From Pseudorhodobacter sp. E13 (GTDB lineage Bacteria; Pseudomonadota; Alphaproteobacteria; Rhodobacterales; Rhodobacteraceae): a stretch of DNA of 64,000 nt. This document shows, piece by piece, positions 55,696 through 64,000 of this stretch. A program made the position numbers and the translations under genes. Positions within the stretch are counted from its first letter, which is position 1; each line of letters begins with the position of its first letter. The stretch lies in NCBI RefSeq assembly GCF_003991405.1, contig NZ_RPEN01000158.1, forward strand, positions 124,001 to 188,000, read 5' to 3'. The notes under the pieces were generated by a model. That model worked only from the letters and a program-made list of their open reading frames with translations, was not told the origin of the DNA and made no database searches.

Positions 55696-57357
55696 ATGAC
55701 CAAATTTTCTGATCTCGCGCTGGACCCCCGCGTGTTGAAGGCCGTAGCCGAAGCTGGCTACGAAACCCCCACCCCGATTCAGGCGCAGGCGATCCCGCAT
55801 GCCCTCGAAGGCCGCGATGTCTTGGGTATTGCCCAAACCGGCACCGGCAAAACCGCCAGCTTCACGCTGCCGATGATTACCCTGTTGGGCAAAGGCCGCG
55901 CCCGCGCCCGGATGCCGCGCAGCCTTGTGCTGGCGCCCACGCGCGAACTGGCCGCTCAGGTGGCCGAGAATTTCGACATCTATGCCAAGCATACCAAGCT
56001 GACCAAGGCGCTGCTGATCGGTGGCGTGGCCTTTGGCGAACAAGACAAGCTGATCGACCGCGGCGTTGACGTGCTGATCGCCACACCGGGCCGCCTGCTC
56101 GACCATTTCGAGCGTGGCAAACTGCTGCTGCAAGGCGTGCAGATCATGGTGGTGGATGAGGCGGACCGCATGCTTGATATGGGGTTCATCCCCGATATCG
56201 AAAAGATTTTCAGCCTGACCCCTTTCACCCGCCAGACCTTCTTTTATTCGGCCACCATGGCACCGGAAATTGAGCGGATCACCAACACTTTCCTCTCGGC
56301 GGCCGTCAAGATCGAAGTGGCGCGGCAAAACTCCACCTCGGACACGATCACGCAAAAGCTGATCGAGGTGAAGCCGACCCGCAAGGATCGCACCTTTGCC
56401 GAAAAGCGTGCGGTTCTGCGCGCGATCATCCGGGCAGAAGGCGAAAGCTGCACCAATGCCATCATCTTCTGCAACCGCAAGATGGATGTGGATGTGGTGG
56501 CGAAGTCGTTGAAACAACACGGGTTTAACGCAAGCCCCATTCACGGCGATCTGGATCAGTCGGTGCGCACCCGCACGCTGGACGGGTTCCGCGATGGGTC
56601 GGTGCATCTGCTCGTGGCCTCTGACGTGGCGGCGCGCGGCTTGGATATTCCGGCTGTCAGCCATGTGTTCAACTTTGACGTGCCCAGCCATCCCGAAGAT
56701 TATGTGCACCGCATTGGCCGCACAGGCCGTGCCGGGCGCGAAGGCAAGGCCTTTACCCTGTCGGCCCCGTCGGATGCCAAATATCTGGCCGCGATTGAGC
56801 AATTGGTCGGCAAGCCGATCCCGCGCGGCGAATTGCCCGAGGGGATTGAGGTGAAAGCCGAACGTCCCGCCAAAGCCAGCGAAAAGGCCGAAGGGGATGA
56901 GGGTGAAAAGCCCGCCCGCAGCCGTGGCCGCAGCCGGACCCGCACGCCAAAGGCCGATAAGGTGGAAAAAACCGAACAGCCCGCCGCCAAACCTGAGGCA
57001 GAAGCCGCAGCCCCCGTCGCCGCCGAAGTGGTGGTGGAGGCCCCTGCCCCCGCCGCTGAAGAAACCCGCCCTGCCCGCGAAGATCGCGGCGGACGGGATC
57101 GCCGCCCAGACAGGAACGGGGACCGGAACGGCGACCGCAATGGGGATCGCAATGGGGATCGCGGCCGCAATGGTGACCGCCGTGAAGATCGCCGGGATGA
57201 CAGGCGTGATGATCGGCGCGGGAATGACCGCGTGGTCGGCATGGGCGACCATGTGCCGGACTTCATTCTGCGCAGCTTCCGCATCGACAGCGTGACCGAG
57301 GATGACAGCGACAGCGCAAGCGATGACGCCGCCGAACAGGATAGCGCAGAAAGCTAA
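55696..57357 (+). CDS. DEAD-box RNA helicase with DRNG-repeat tail
   Basis: A 553-residue RhlE-like helicase. The core (residues 1-370) has the Q motif TPIQAQAIPHAL, Walker A AQTGTGKT, VDEADRM, SAT in FYSATM, and HRIGRTGRAG. Residues about 395-475 are charged and low in complexity, and 472-487 are four DRNG repeats, followed by RG/RD-rich sequence typical of RNA-binding tails. It resembles helicases used in ribosome assembly and RNA turnover; rnj lies convergent next to it. An inverted repeat (55665-55681) precedes the start and AGGA is the ribosome site. Confidence 0.92.
   Translation: MTKFSDLALDPRVLKAVAEAGYETPTPIQAQAIPHALEGRDVLGIAQTGTGKTASFTLPMITLLGKGRARARMPRSLVLAPTRELAAQVAENFDIYAKHTKLTKALLIGGVAFGEQDKLIDRGVDVLIATPGRLLDHFERGKLLLQGVQIMVVDEADRMLDMGFIPDIEKIFSLTPFTRQTFFYSATMAPEIERITNTFLSAAVKIEVARQNSTSDTITQKLIEVKPTRKDRTFAEKRAVLRAIIRAEGESCTNAIIFCNRKMDVDVVAKSLKQHGFNASPIHGDLDQSVRTRTLDGFRDGSVHLLVASDVAARGLDIPAVSHVFNFDVPSHPEDYVHRIGRTGRAGREGKAFTLSAPSDAKYLAAIEQLVGKPIPRGELPEGIEVKAERPAKASEKAEGDEGEKPARSRGRSRTRTPKADKVEKTEQPAAKPEAEAAAPVAAEVVVEAPAPAAEETRPAREDRGGRDRRPDRNGDRNGDRNGDRNGDRGRNGDRREDRRDDRRDDRRGNDRVVGMGDHVPDFILRSFRIDSVTEDDSDSASDDAAEQDSAES
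57109..57156 (+). repeat. In-frame 12-base tandem repeat coding DRNG
   Basis: Four consecutive 12-base units (57109-57120, 57121-57132, 57133-57144, 57145-57156) encode Asp-Arg-Asn-Gly. They are imperfect in DNA but identical in protein. Related RGG/RD units continue to about 57235. Slippage could change the tail length between strains. Confidence 0.88.
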
Positions 57358-57375
57358 GCCTTTCTGCACAATACG

Positions 57376-57411
57376 AAAAAGGCGCGGCGGGGCAACCCGG
57401 CGCGCCTTTTT
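57376..57411. terminator. Bidirectional terminator between helicase and rnj
   Basis: AAAAAGGCGCG and CGCGCCTTTTT form an 11-bp perfect stem with an inner CGGG/CCCG pair, followed by T-runs on both strands. It lies between convergent genes and should end both messages. Confidence 0.93.
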
Positions 57412-57456
57412 CATGGCCTTGGCCGCCCGCGCAACACGCAGGCGGCCAGATCACTC

Positions 57457-59133
57457 TCAGCCTTCGGACAGGCGGCTGACAACCACAGTCACTTCGGGCT
57501 TTTTGCCAATTTCTTCCATGCAGACCTGACGGATCACGCGGCGCACCGCCTCATCCAGCTTATCATCGTCGCGCAGCACTTTCTTGCCCGCGCCATCGAC
57601 AAATTCGGTCAGATCCGCCTCCAGCGTATCGGCCAGAATGGCGCCGGTGCGGCCCTTTTCCGGCAGGCCCTTGATCTCCACCCAGACATCGCCCAGCGGT
57701 TCATCCGCCTCATCCAAAAGCAGCGTGGCCATGACATGCCCGTTCAGCGCCATGCGGATACGGTCACGCACCACCCCATCGCGCGACCCGATCATCACAG
57801 AGCCATCCAGATAGGTGCGCCCGGCTTCGATATACTCGGCCACCTCTGGCTGATCGCCGGTCAGGTCGATCAACATGCCATTTGTCACCACATCCGACAT
57901 CCGCCCCGCCGCCATGGCGATGCGGGCATGTTCGCGCAGGTGGCGATGTTCGCCGTGCATCGGGATCACGATGGCAGGGTTCAGAACGCGGTGGACGGTT
58001 TCCAGATCGGGGCGGTTGGCATGGCCCGACACATGGTAAAGCCCGCCGCTGTCATCCACGACATTGACGCCCATTTCCGAAAACGCGTTCATCACCGAAA
58101 TCACGCCACGCTCATTGCCCGGAATGGTTTTCGATGAAAACAGGAAGGTATCGCCTTCTTTCATCTCCAACCCCAGGTATTTCCCGCGTGACAGCTGCGC
58201 CGAGGCCGCCCGGCGTTCGCCTTGGCTGCCGGTCACGATCAGCATCAGATTGCCGCGCGGCACTTCCAGTGCCTCTTCGGGTGACACGGTGCGCGGCAGG
58301 CCTTTCAGCACGCCTGCCGTCTCGGCCGCCGAAACCATCCGCCGCATGGACCGGCCAAGGAAACAGACGGTGCGATCAGCTGCCACGGCAGCATCGGCCA
58401 GCGTTTTCAGGCGCGCGACATTCGACGCAAAGGTCGTGGCGACAACCATGCCGCGCTGTGCCTTGATCATATCGCGGATCGGGTCGCGCAGGGTGGATTC
58501 CGACCGCCCCGGATGCAGCGAAAACACATTCGTGCTGTCACACATCAGCGCCTTGATCGGGCGTTCCCGCGCGATTTCCTGAAACATATTGGCGTCCCAC
58601 GGCTCGCCCACCAGCGGGTTTTCATCCAGCTTGAAGTCACCGGAATGCACGATGCGCCCGGCTTCGGTATCAATCACAAGGCCCGAGCTTTCGGGAATGG
58701 AATGGCTGACGGGCACGAATTGCACATCGAAAGGCCCGGCCTTCACCACGGCAGGGCGCGGCTCTACCACGGTGATCGCATCCTTGGGGTGGCCGTGTTC
58801 ATCAAACTTCAGCCGCCCGATGGTCGCGGTAAACTTGCGCGCATAGACCGGGCATTTGAACTTGCCCCAGAAATGCGCCACCGCGCCGATATGATCCTCA
58901 TGCGCATGGGTGATGAAGATCGCCTCAAGCCGGTCCTTGCGTTCCTCCAGCCAGGAAATATCGGGCATGATCAGGTCCACGCCGGGGGTGGTATCCATAT
59001 CCGGGAAGGTCACGCCCAGATCGACGAGGATCAAACGTTCTTTGTCTTCCGGCCCATAGCCATATACGTAAGCATTCATCCCGATCTCCCCCGCGCCGCC
59101 GAGGGGAAGATAGATTAGCCGGTTCGCTTTCAT
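57457..59133 (-). CDS. rnj: Ribonuclease J
   Basis: A 558-residue metallo-beta-lactamase/beta-CASP ribonuclease with 5'-3' exo- and endonuclease activity in RNA maturation. The zinc motif THAHEDHIG (residues 75-83) and later VPMHGEHRHL- and GGLYHVSGHANR-type motifs are intact. Length matches RNase J of alphaproteobacteria. Its ATG overlaps the coaX stop (ATGA). It is the last gene of nuo-birA-coaX-rnj. Confidence 0.95.
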   Translation of the reverse strand: MKANRLIYLPLGGAGEIGMNAYVYGYGPEDKERLILVDLGVTFPDMDTTPGVDLIMPDISWLEERKDRLEAIFITHAHEDHIGAVAHFWGKFKCPVYARKFTATIGRLKFDEHGHPKDAITVVEPRPAVVKAGPFDVQFVPVSHSIPESSGLVIDTEAGRIVHSGDFKLDENPLVGEPWDANMFQEIARERPIKALMCDSTNVFSLHPGRSESTLRDPIRDMIKAQRGMVVATTFASNVARLKTLADAAVAADRTVCFLGRSMRRMVSAAETAGVLKGLPRTVSPEEALEVPRGNLMLIVTGSQGERRAASAQLSRGKYLGLEMKEGDTFLFSSKTIPGNERGVISVMNAFSEMGVNVVDDSGGLYHVSGHANRPDLETVHRVLNPAIVIPMHGEHRHLREHARIAMAAGRMSDVVTNGMLIDLTGDQPEVAEYIEAGRTYLDGSVMIGSRDGVVRDRIRMALNGHVMATLLLDEADEPLGDVWVEIKGLPEKGRTGAILADTLEADLTEFVDGAGKKVLRDDDKLDEAVRRVIRQVCMEEIGKKPEVTVVVSRLSEG

Positions 59134-59909
59134 GCGGTGTCCCGTTCCTTGTTCAGTTCATTGATGAGGACAAGACCATGCATGGTCAGATCATCCTCGA
59201 TTGCGTCAAAAATTTCCGTTCCCTGCTGGAACAACGGGGCAAGCCCCCCGGTGGCAATGATCTTCATCGGGCGCGGATGCTCCAGACGGATCTGGCGGCA
59301 AATGCCTTCGACAAGGCCGATATAGCCCCAATACACGCCCGATTGCATACAGGCCACCGTATTCTTTCCAATTGCCGATATCGGTCGGCTGACATCGACA
59401 TGAGGTAGCGCCGCCGCGGCCATGGACAAGGCTTGCAGGCTCAGGTTTACCCCCGGCGAAATCACCCCGCCGATATAGGCCCCGTCCTGATCGACCACGT
59501 CAAAGGTGGTCGCTGTGCCAAAATCCACCACGATCAGATCGCCGCCATGCCGGTCAAACCCTGCCACGGTATTGACCAGGCGGTCCGGCCCCACGGTGGT
59601 GCCATAATCCACGCGCGGCGGCACGGGCAGCTTGCATTCCGGCTTGCCCACCACCAAGGGGCGGCAGTTGAAATACCGGTCTGTCAGCACCCGCAAATTG
59701 AACACCACGCGCGGCACGGTCGAGGAGATGATGGCCTCGGTGATCGTGGCCTCTACTTTATTGAGGCTCATCAGCGTGTTGAGCCAGACAAAATACTCAT
59801 CCGCCGTGCGCTTGTGATCGGTAGAGCAGCGCCATGTCGCGATGAACCGCGCCCCATCCCAGATGGAAAACACGGTATTGGTATTGCCGCAATCAATCGC
59901 CAAAAGCAT
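59130..59909 (-). CDS. coaX: Type III pantothenate kinase
   Basis: A 259-residue ASKHA-fold enzyme that phosphorylates pantothenate, the first step of CoA synthesis. The ATP-phosphate motif MLLAIDCGNTNTVFSIWDG opens the protein (family-typical), PRVDYGTTVGPDRLVNTVAG is central, and VVDFGTATTFDVVD is near residue 120. The start is the ATG at 59909; a TTG further upstream would overlap birA. It overlaps rnj by four bases and lies 17 bases after birA. Confidence 0.96.
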   Translation of the reverse strand: MLLAIDCGNTNTVFSIWDGARFIATWRCSTDHKRTADEYFVWLNTLMSLNKVEATITEAIISSTVPRVVFNLRVLTDRYFNCRPLVVGKPECKLPVPPRVDYGTTVGPDRLVNTVAGFDRHGGDLIVVDFGTATTFDVVDQDGAYIGGVISPGVNLSLQALSMAAAALPHVDVSRPISAIGKNTVACMQSGVYWGYIGLVEGICRQIRLEHPRPMKIIATGGLAPLFQQGTEIFDAIEDDLTMHGLVLINELNKERDTA

Positions 59910-59926
59910 GGGTTCTGCCTTTCGGG

Positions 59927-60688
59927 TCAAAAGAAAATCTCGGCCGCGGGGATGGTTTGGCGTCCCTGCGGGGTGGTCAGGATAAGCGCGCCGCTCTCAT
60001 CAATGCCGTCAAACCGGCCTTGATGGCTGCTTTGCCCGGTGCGGGCGGTAATGGTTTCCCCAAGGCGCGCGGCATGGGCCAGCCATTCGGCACGCAAGGG
60101 CGCAAAGCCTTCGGCCTGAAAGCGGGATTCCCAAGCATGATAGGCGCGGGCCAAAGCGGTGAGGAAGGTTTCGGGCGTGACGCGAATGCCAGTTTCCGCC
60201 AGCAGGCTGACGGGGGCCACCGCGCCAGATTCCACTTGGTCCGGCGTTGGGGCCGCGATCAGGTTCACGCCGATACCGATGGACAGTTGGGCGATCTGGC
60301 CGCCCGCGCCCGTGCTTTCCAGCAAAATGCCCGCCAGCTTGCCCCCATTCAGCAGCACGTCGTTCGGCCATTTCAACGCCAGCCCCGCCCCCGTGCCCAT
60401 CAGCCCGGCGCACGCCTCCCGCAGGGCCAAAGCCGCCGCGAAGGAGCGTAGCGCCACGCGGTCAGCGGTTTCGGTCGGGCGCAAGGACAGCGTGGCGTAG
60501 AAGTTTCCGCGCGGGCTGGACCAAGGGCGGCCCCTGCGGCCCCGCCCCCCGGTCTGTTCCGCCGCCATGATCCAGGTCGGCCCCGTTGCACCCAGCCCTG
60601 CGGCATAGGCATTGGTGCTGTCCACCCGGTCCAGCAAGATGCGGGCGACCCCTTGGGGCCAGCCCTGCGGCAGCGCCTCAGCGGACAA
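59927..60688 (-). CDS. birA: Biotin-[acetyl-CoA-carboxylase] ligase
   Basis: A 253-residue catalytic biotin protein ligase, which attaches biotin to carboxylases. Motifs are [10 protein letters not shown] (near residue 21), [16 protein letters not shown] (near 49) and [16 protein letters not shown] (near 109). There is no N-terminal HTH, so it is the non-regulatory class I. The start is TTG at 60688, overlapping nuoN by 11 bases; no ATG or GTG gives a better N-terminus. Confidence 0.94.
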   Translation of the reverse strand: MSAEALPQGWPQGVARILLDRVDSTNAYAAGLGATGPTWIMAAEQTGGRGRRGRPWSSPRGNFYATLSLRPTETADRVALRSFAAALALREACAGLMGTGAGLALKWPNDVLLNGGKLAGILLESTGAGGQIAQLSIGIGVNLIAAPTPDQVESGAVAPVSLLAETGIRVTPETFLTALARAYHAWESRFQAEGFAPLRAEWLAHAARLGETITARTGQSSHQGRFDGIDESGALILTTPQGRQTIPAAEIFF

Positions 60689-62117
60689 GCGTTTCCGCCG
60701 CCGTCAGCGCGATGCTTTCCACCCCAAAGAGGTTGATCACGCCCAACACCATGATGAGGGCAGAGCCCATCAGTGCAGCCCATTGCACAGCGCCCATCCG
60801 GCCATCAATGCCTTCGCCTTCCTTGCCGAAATACATGTAAAACACGATCCGCAGGTAATAGAAGGCCCCGATCACCGAGGCGACAGCACCGGCAATCGCC
60901 AGCCATGCCATCTGGCCGGAAACTGCGGCTTGCAGCACATAGAACTTGCCGAAAAAGCCCACCATCGGCGGCACGCCAGCAAGGCTGAACAGCAGCACAA
61001 GCATCGCAAGCGCCGGCAGCGGCGCCTTTTTCGACAGCATGTTCAGGCTGTCAATCGTGGTCACGGCATGGCCATCACGTTCCATCGACAGGATGAAGGC
61101 AAAGGTGCCGATGTTCATGGTGACGTAGATCGCCATATAGATCAGCATGGCCTGCACACCGCCCACCGTGCCAGAAGCAAGGCCGATCAGCGCAAAACCC
61201 ATATGCGAGATCGAGGAATAGGCCATCAGCCGCTTGATGTCGCGCTGCCCGATCGCAGCAATCGCGCCGACGAACATCGAGGCCACCGACAACACTGCAA
61301 TCACCTGCCCCCATTGGCCGGGGATCGCGCCAAAGGCGTCATACATCAGCCGCGCCAACAGCGCCATTGCCGCCACTTTCGGCGCGGTGGCAAAAAACGC
61401 GGTGACTGGGGTGGGCGAGCCTTCGTAAACATCCGGCGTCCACATATGGAAGGGAACGGCGGACACCTTGAAGGCCAGACCCGTGATCATCATCACCAGA
61501 CCGAACAGCAGGCCCACGGGCACATCGCCCTGCCCCAAGGTTGCAAGGATACCGTCGAAATCGGTGGTCCCGGCGTAGCCATAGGTCAAGGATGCGCCAT
61601 AGAGCAAAATCCCCGAGGACAGAGAGCCAAGCACGAAATACTTCAACCCCGCTTCCGAAGATTTGACGCTGTCACGCCGAAAACTGGCGACGACGTAAAG
61701 GGCCAGCGATTGCAGCTCCAACCCCATATAAAGCGCGATCAGATCCCCGGCGGAGACCATGAACATCATCCCCAGCACCGACAGCGCCACAAGGATGGGA
61801 TATTCAAAGCGCAGCATGTTGCGGCGGGTCATGAAATCATGGCTGATCACCAGCACCGCCGCCGCGGACAGCAAAATCGTGACCTTGGCAAACCGCGCAA
61901 AGGGATCATCGGTGAACATGCCGTCAAAGGCCGTCCGCTCGCCGCCACCGCCGACACCGATCCAGAAGGCAAGCACAAGGAACAGCCCGGCCATGGCCCA
62001 GTTGAGCGCAGAGGCAAGCGCATCCTTGCCCGTATAGACCACCCCCAGAAGGGCGGCCATGGTCACAAGCGCCAGCGTGATTTCCGGAAGGACGGTTGAA
62101 AAATCAGTCGGGTTCAT
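60678..62117 (-). CDS. nuoN: NADH-quinone oxidoreductase subunit N
   Basis: A 479-residue proton-pumping membrane subunit of complex I with about 14 helices. The antiporter-type pattern includes [18 protein letters not shown] (near residue 150), [21 protein letters not shown] (near 210) and [17 protein letters not shown] (near 295), with the usual proton-path lysines and His. The start at 62117 follows GAGGG. It lies 10 bases after nuoM. Confidence 0.97.
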   Translation of the reverse strand: MNPTDFSTVLPEITLALVTMAALLGVVYTGKDALASALNWAMAGLFLVLAFWIGVGGGGERTAFDGMFTDDPFARFAKVTILLSAAAVLVISHDFMTRRNMLRFEYPILVALSVLGMMFMVSAGDLIALYMGLELQSLALYVVASFRRDSVKSSEAGLKYFVLGSLSSGILLYGASLTYGYAGTTDFDGILATLGQGDVPVGLLFGLVMMITGLAFKVSAVPFHMWTPDVYEGSPTPVTAFFATAPKVAAMALLARLMYDAFGAIPGQWGQVIAVLSVASMFVGAIAAIGQRDIKRLMAYSSISHMGFALIGLASGTVGGVQAMLIYMAIYVTMNIGTFAFILSMERDGHAVTTIDSLNMLSKKAPLPALAMLVLLFSLAGVPPMVGFFGKFYVLQAAVSGQMAWLAIAGAVASVIGAFYYLRIVFYMYFGKEGEGIDGRMGAVQWAALMGSALIMVLGVINLFGVESIALTAAETLVR

Positions 62118-62127
62118 CTGTCGTCCC

Positions 62128-63666
62128 TCAATGCTTGGCCATTTGCACATCGCCCGAAGCGGGGATGGCGGCATGGTAGTCAGTCACGAGCGCGGAAACC
62201 GAGGGGCCGATGATATCGGTCACAAGGCTCGGGTAGACGCCCAAAAGGATGGTCATCGCCACCAGCGGTGCAAAGATCGCGCGCTCGCGGGTGGTCATAT
62301 CGGTGATGGATTTCAGGCTTTCCTTGATCAGATCGCCAAACACCACCCGGCGATAAAGCCAAAGCCCGTATGAGGCCGACAGGATCACGCCCGAAGTGGC
62401 GACAGCGGCGACCCAGGTGTTGACCTGGAAAATGCCAACCAGTGTCAGGAACTCGCCCACGAAACCAGACGTGCCCGGCAGGCCCACGTTCGCCATGGTG
62501 AAGAACATGAAGATCAGCGCGTAATGCGGCATCCGGTTCACCAGCCCGCCATAAGCGTCGATGTCGCGGGTGTGCATACGGTCATAGATCACGCCGACGC
62601 AAAGGAACAGCGCGCCCGAGATGAAACCGTGGCTGATCATCTGGAAAATCGCGCCATCGACGCCTTGCTGGTTCGCCGCAAAAATCCCCATCGTCACATA
62701 GCCCATATGCGCGACCGAGGAATAGGCGATCAGCTTTTTCATATCCTCTTGGGCCAAGGCGACCAGCGAGGTGTAGACAATCGCAATCGCTGACATCCAC
62801 AGCACCAACGGCGACAGCAGATCCGCCCCAATCGGGAACATCGGCAGGCTGAAGCGCAAGAAGCCATATCCGCCCATTTTCAGCAAGATCGCCGCCAGCA
62901 CCACAGAACCCGCGGTCGGGGCCTGAACGTGGGCATCCGGCAACCAGGTATGCACCGGCCACATCGGCATTTTCACCGCAAAGCTGGCAAAGAAGGCAAG
63001 GAACAGCAAGGTCTGCAAGCCGCCAACGATCTGGAAGCCCGCAATCTCCATCGTCTCGGACCCGAAGTTATGGGCCAGAAGCGTGGGGATATCGGTGCTG
63101 CCCGCATCGACATACATCGCGATCATCGCCACCAGCATCAGCACCGAGCCGAGGAAGGTATAAAGGAAAAACTTGAACGCCGCATAAATCCGCGCCTTGC
63201 CGCCCCAGATGCCGATGATCAGGAACATCGGGATCAGACCTGCCTCGAAGAACAGGTAGAACAGCACCAGATCAAGCGCGCAGAACACGCCCAGCATCAG
63301 CGTTTCCAACAGCAGGAAGGCGATCATGTATTCCTTGACCCGCGTTTCCACGGACCAGCAGGACGCAATCGTGATCGGCATCAGGAATGTGGTCAGCATC
63401 ACGAACAGCACCGAAATGCCATCGACGCCCATCTTGTATTTCAGGCCAAGGATCCAGTCATATTCCTCGACGAACTGAAAGCCGGTATTGGCCGGGTCAA
63501 ACCCGGCCAGCACAAAGACCGAAACCAGAAAGGTGGTCGAGGTTGCGACCAGCGCCACCCATTTGGCATTATTGCGCGCCGCCGCATCATCGCCGCGCAG
63601 GAACAACGCCAGAATACCAGCGGCGACTGCCGGGATGAATGTGATGATGGAAAGCAGATTATCCAT
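62128..63666 (-). CDS. nuoM: NADH-quinone oxidoreductase subunit M
   Basis: A 512-residue complex I antiporter-like subunit with about 14 helices. Motifs include [18 protein letters not shown] (near residue 120), [19 protein letters not shown] (near 225) and [16 protein letters not shown] (near 300). The ATG at 63666 overlaps the nuoL stop (TAATG), so nuoL and nuoM are coupled. Confidence 0.97.
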   Translation of the reverse strand: MDNLLSIITFIPAVAAGILALFLRGDDAAARNNAKWVALVATSTTFLVSVFVLAGFDPANTGFQFVEEYDWILGLKYKMGVDGISVLFVMLTTFLMPITIASCWSVETRVKEYMIAFLLLETLMLGVFCALDLVLFYLFFEAGLIPMFLIIGIWGGKARIYAAFKFFLYTFLGSVLMLVAMIAMYVDAGSTDIPTLLAHNFGSETMEIAGFQIVGGLQTLLFLAFFASFAVKMPMWPVHTWLPDAHVQAPTAGSVVLAAILLKMGGYGFLRFSLPMFPIGADLLSPLVLWMSAIAIVYTSLVALAQEDMKKLIAYSSVAHMGYVTMGIFAANQQGVDGAIFQMISHGFISGALFLCVGVIYDRMHTRDIDAYGGLVNRMPHYALIFMFFTMANVGLPGTSGFVGEFLTLVGIFQVNTWVAAVATSGVILSASYGLWLYRRVVFGDLIKESLKSITDMTTRERAIFAPLVAMTILLGVYPSLVTDIIGPSVSALVTDYHAAIPASGDVQMAKH

Positions 63667-64000
63667 TAGTGCGCGCCCCCCGAGAGCGTCATCCAGGTGA
63701 CAAGGGCAACGATGCCCAGGACCATGGCGAATGCGTAGTGAAAGATGTAACCGGATTGCACGCGACCTGCGAGGCGGGTCAGCATGGGGATGATGCCCAT
63801 AGCCACCCCGTTGATGGACCCGTCAATGACATTGCCATCGCCGCGCTTCCACAGGAAGGCCCCAAGCCATTTGGCCGGACGCACGAAGATCAGGTCGTAA
63901 AGCTCGTCGAAATACCATTTGTTCAGCAGGAACAGGTAAAGCGGACGCTGCTGTGCGGCCAGTTTGCCCGGAAGCTCTGGGCTTTGGATGTAGAATTTCC
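63666..64000 (-). CDS. nuoL: NADH-quinone oxidoreductase subunit L, C-terminal part
   Basis: Only the last 111 residues are in the window; the gene enters from the right edge. They read [11 protein letters not shown]-, [16 protein letters not shown] and [20 protein letters not shown], the C-terminal arm and last helix of NuoL. The remainder would lie beyond 64000. The stop overlaps the nuoM start by one base. Its place before nuoM-nuoN fits the standard nuo order. Confidence 0.95.
   Translation of the reverse strand, partial: KFYIQSPELPGKLAAQQRPLYLFLLNKWYFDELYDLIFVRPAKWLGAFLWKRGDGNVIDGSINGVAMGIIPMLTRLAGRVQSGYIFHYAFAMVLGIVALVTWMTLSGGAH

Noticed and set aside
60612-62099. A 495-residue open frame on the plus strand
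   Set aside because: It is antisense to nuoN; its His/Arg/Gln-rich composition is that of a shadow frame.

Overview
The window is a GC-rich, gene-dense stretch of an alphaproteobacterial chromosome. The gene content points to the Rhodobacteraceae (Rhodobacter/Gemmobacter-like): hemF joined to idi, tatABC followed by a DUF815 ATPase, nuoLMN-birA-coaX-rnj, a short protein resembling the Rhodobacterales DUF6280 family, EF-P with a lysine at position 34, and Hint-domain proteins. This placement is inferred from gene content and order. No rRNA, tRNA, CRISPR array, insertion sequence or phage gene was seen. No gene-free stretch exceeds 300 bases; the longest gaps (about 210-280 bases, e.g. 5816-6030, 8545-8755, 13631-13908, 24453-24665, 38134-38394, 49234-49485) hold promoters, hairpins or a short repeat, or show nothing clear.

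Left part (1-15.9 kb). A complete five-gene peptide-type ABC importer operon (two ATPases, binding protein, two permeases) is followed by a YeeE/YedE-family transporter. On the minus strand lie a DUF3422 protein and the proton-translocating transhydrogenase pntAB. A small membrane methyltransferase-like gene diverges from kynureninase (kynU), which is followed by tryptophan 2,3-dioxygenase (kynA) and a lipoprotein L,D-transpeptidase.

Middle part (15.9-45 kb). This holds cytochrome c and a C26 amidohydrolase, a DUF305 protein, CorA, a RES/Xre-DUF2384 toxin-antitoxin pair with a clear promoter and overlapping operator, a class V aminotransferase, an MsbA-type exporter, YgfZ, EF-P, a PopZ-like acidic protein, TolC with a PIMT-like protein, a DadA/PuuB-type oxidase, a GST, an AbgB-like M20 hydrolase, hemF-idi, a trimethylamine-dehydrogenase-like flavoprotein that lacks one cluster cysteine, phosphomannomutase, the surE-pcm-nlpD operon, an MttB-family protein without pyrrolysine, and DUF815-tatCBA.

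Right part (45-64 kb). A short HTH regulator diverges from tat. A minus-strand run follows: SDR, glycosyltransferase-like, degenerate histidine phosphatase and an orphan FbpC-type ATPase. Next come a Hint-domain protein, prfC, a compact four-gene cluster (methyltransferase, P-loop protein, unknown protein, glycosyltransferase; 52.3-55.6 kb) and a DEAD-box helicase with a DRNG-repeat tail. The minus-strand operon nuoL(partial)-nuoM-nuoN-birA-coaX-rnj runs to the window edge. The 52.3-55.6 kb cluster and the self-regulating RES module are the best candidates for closer work; nothing here proves a wholly new system.
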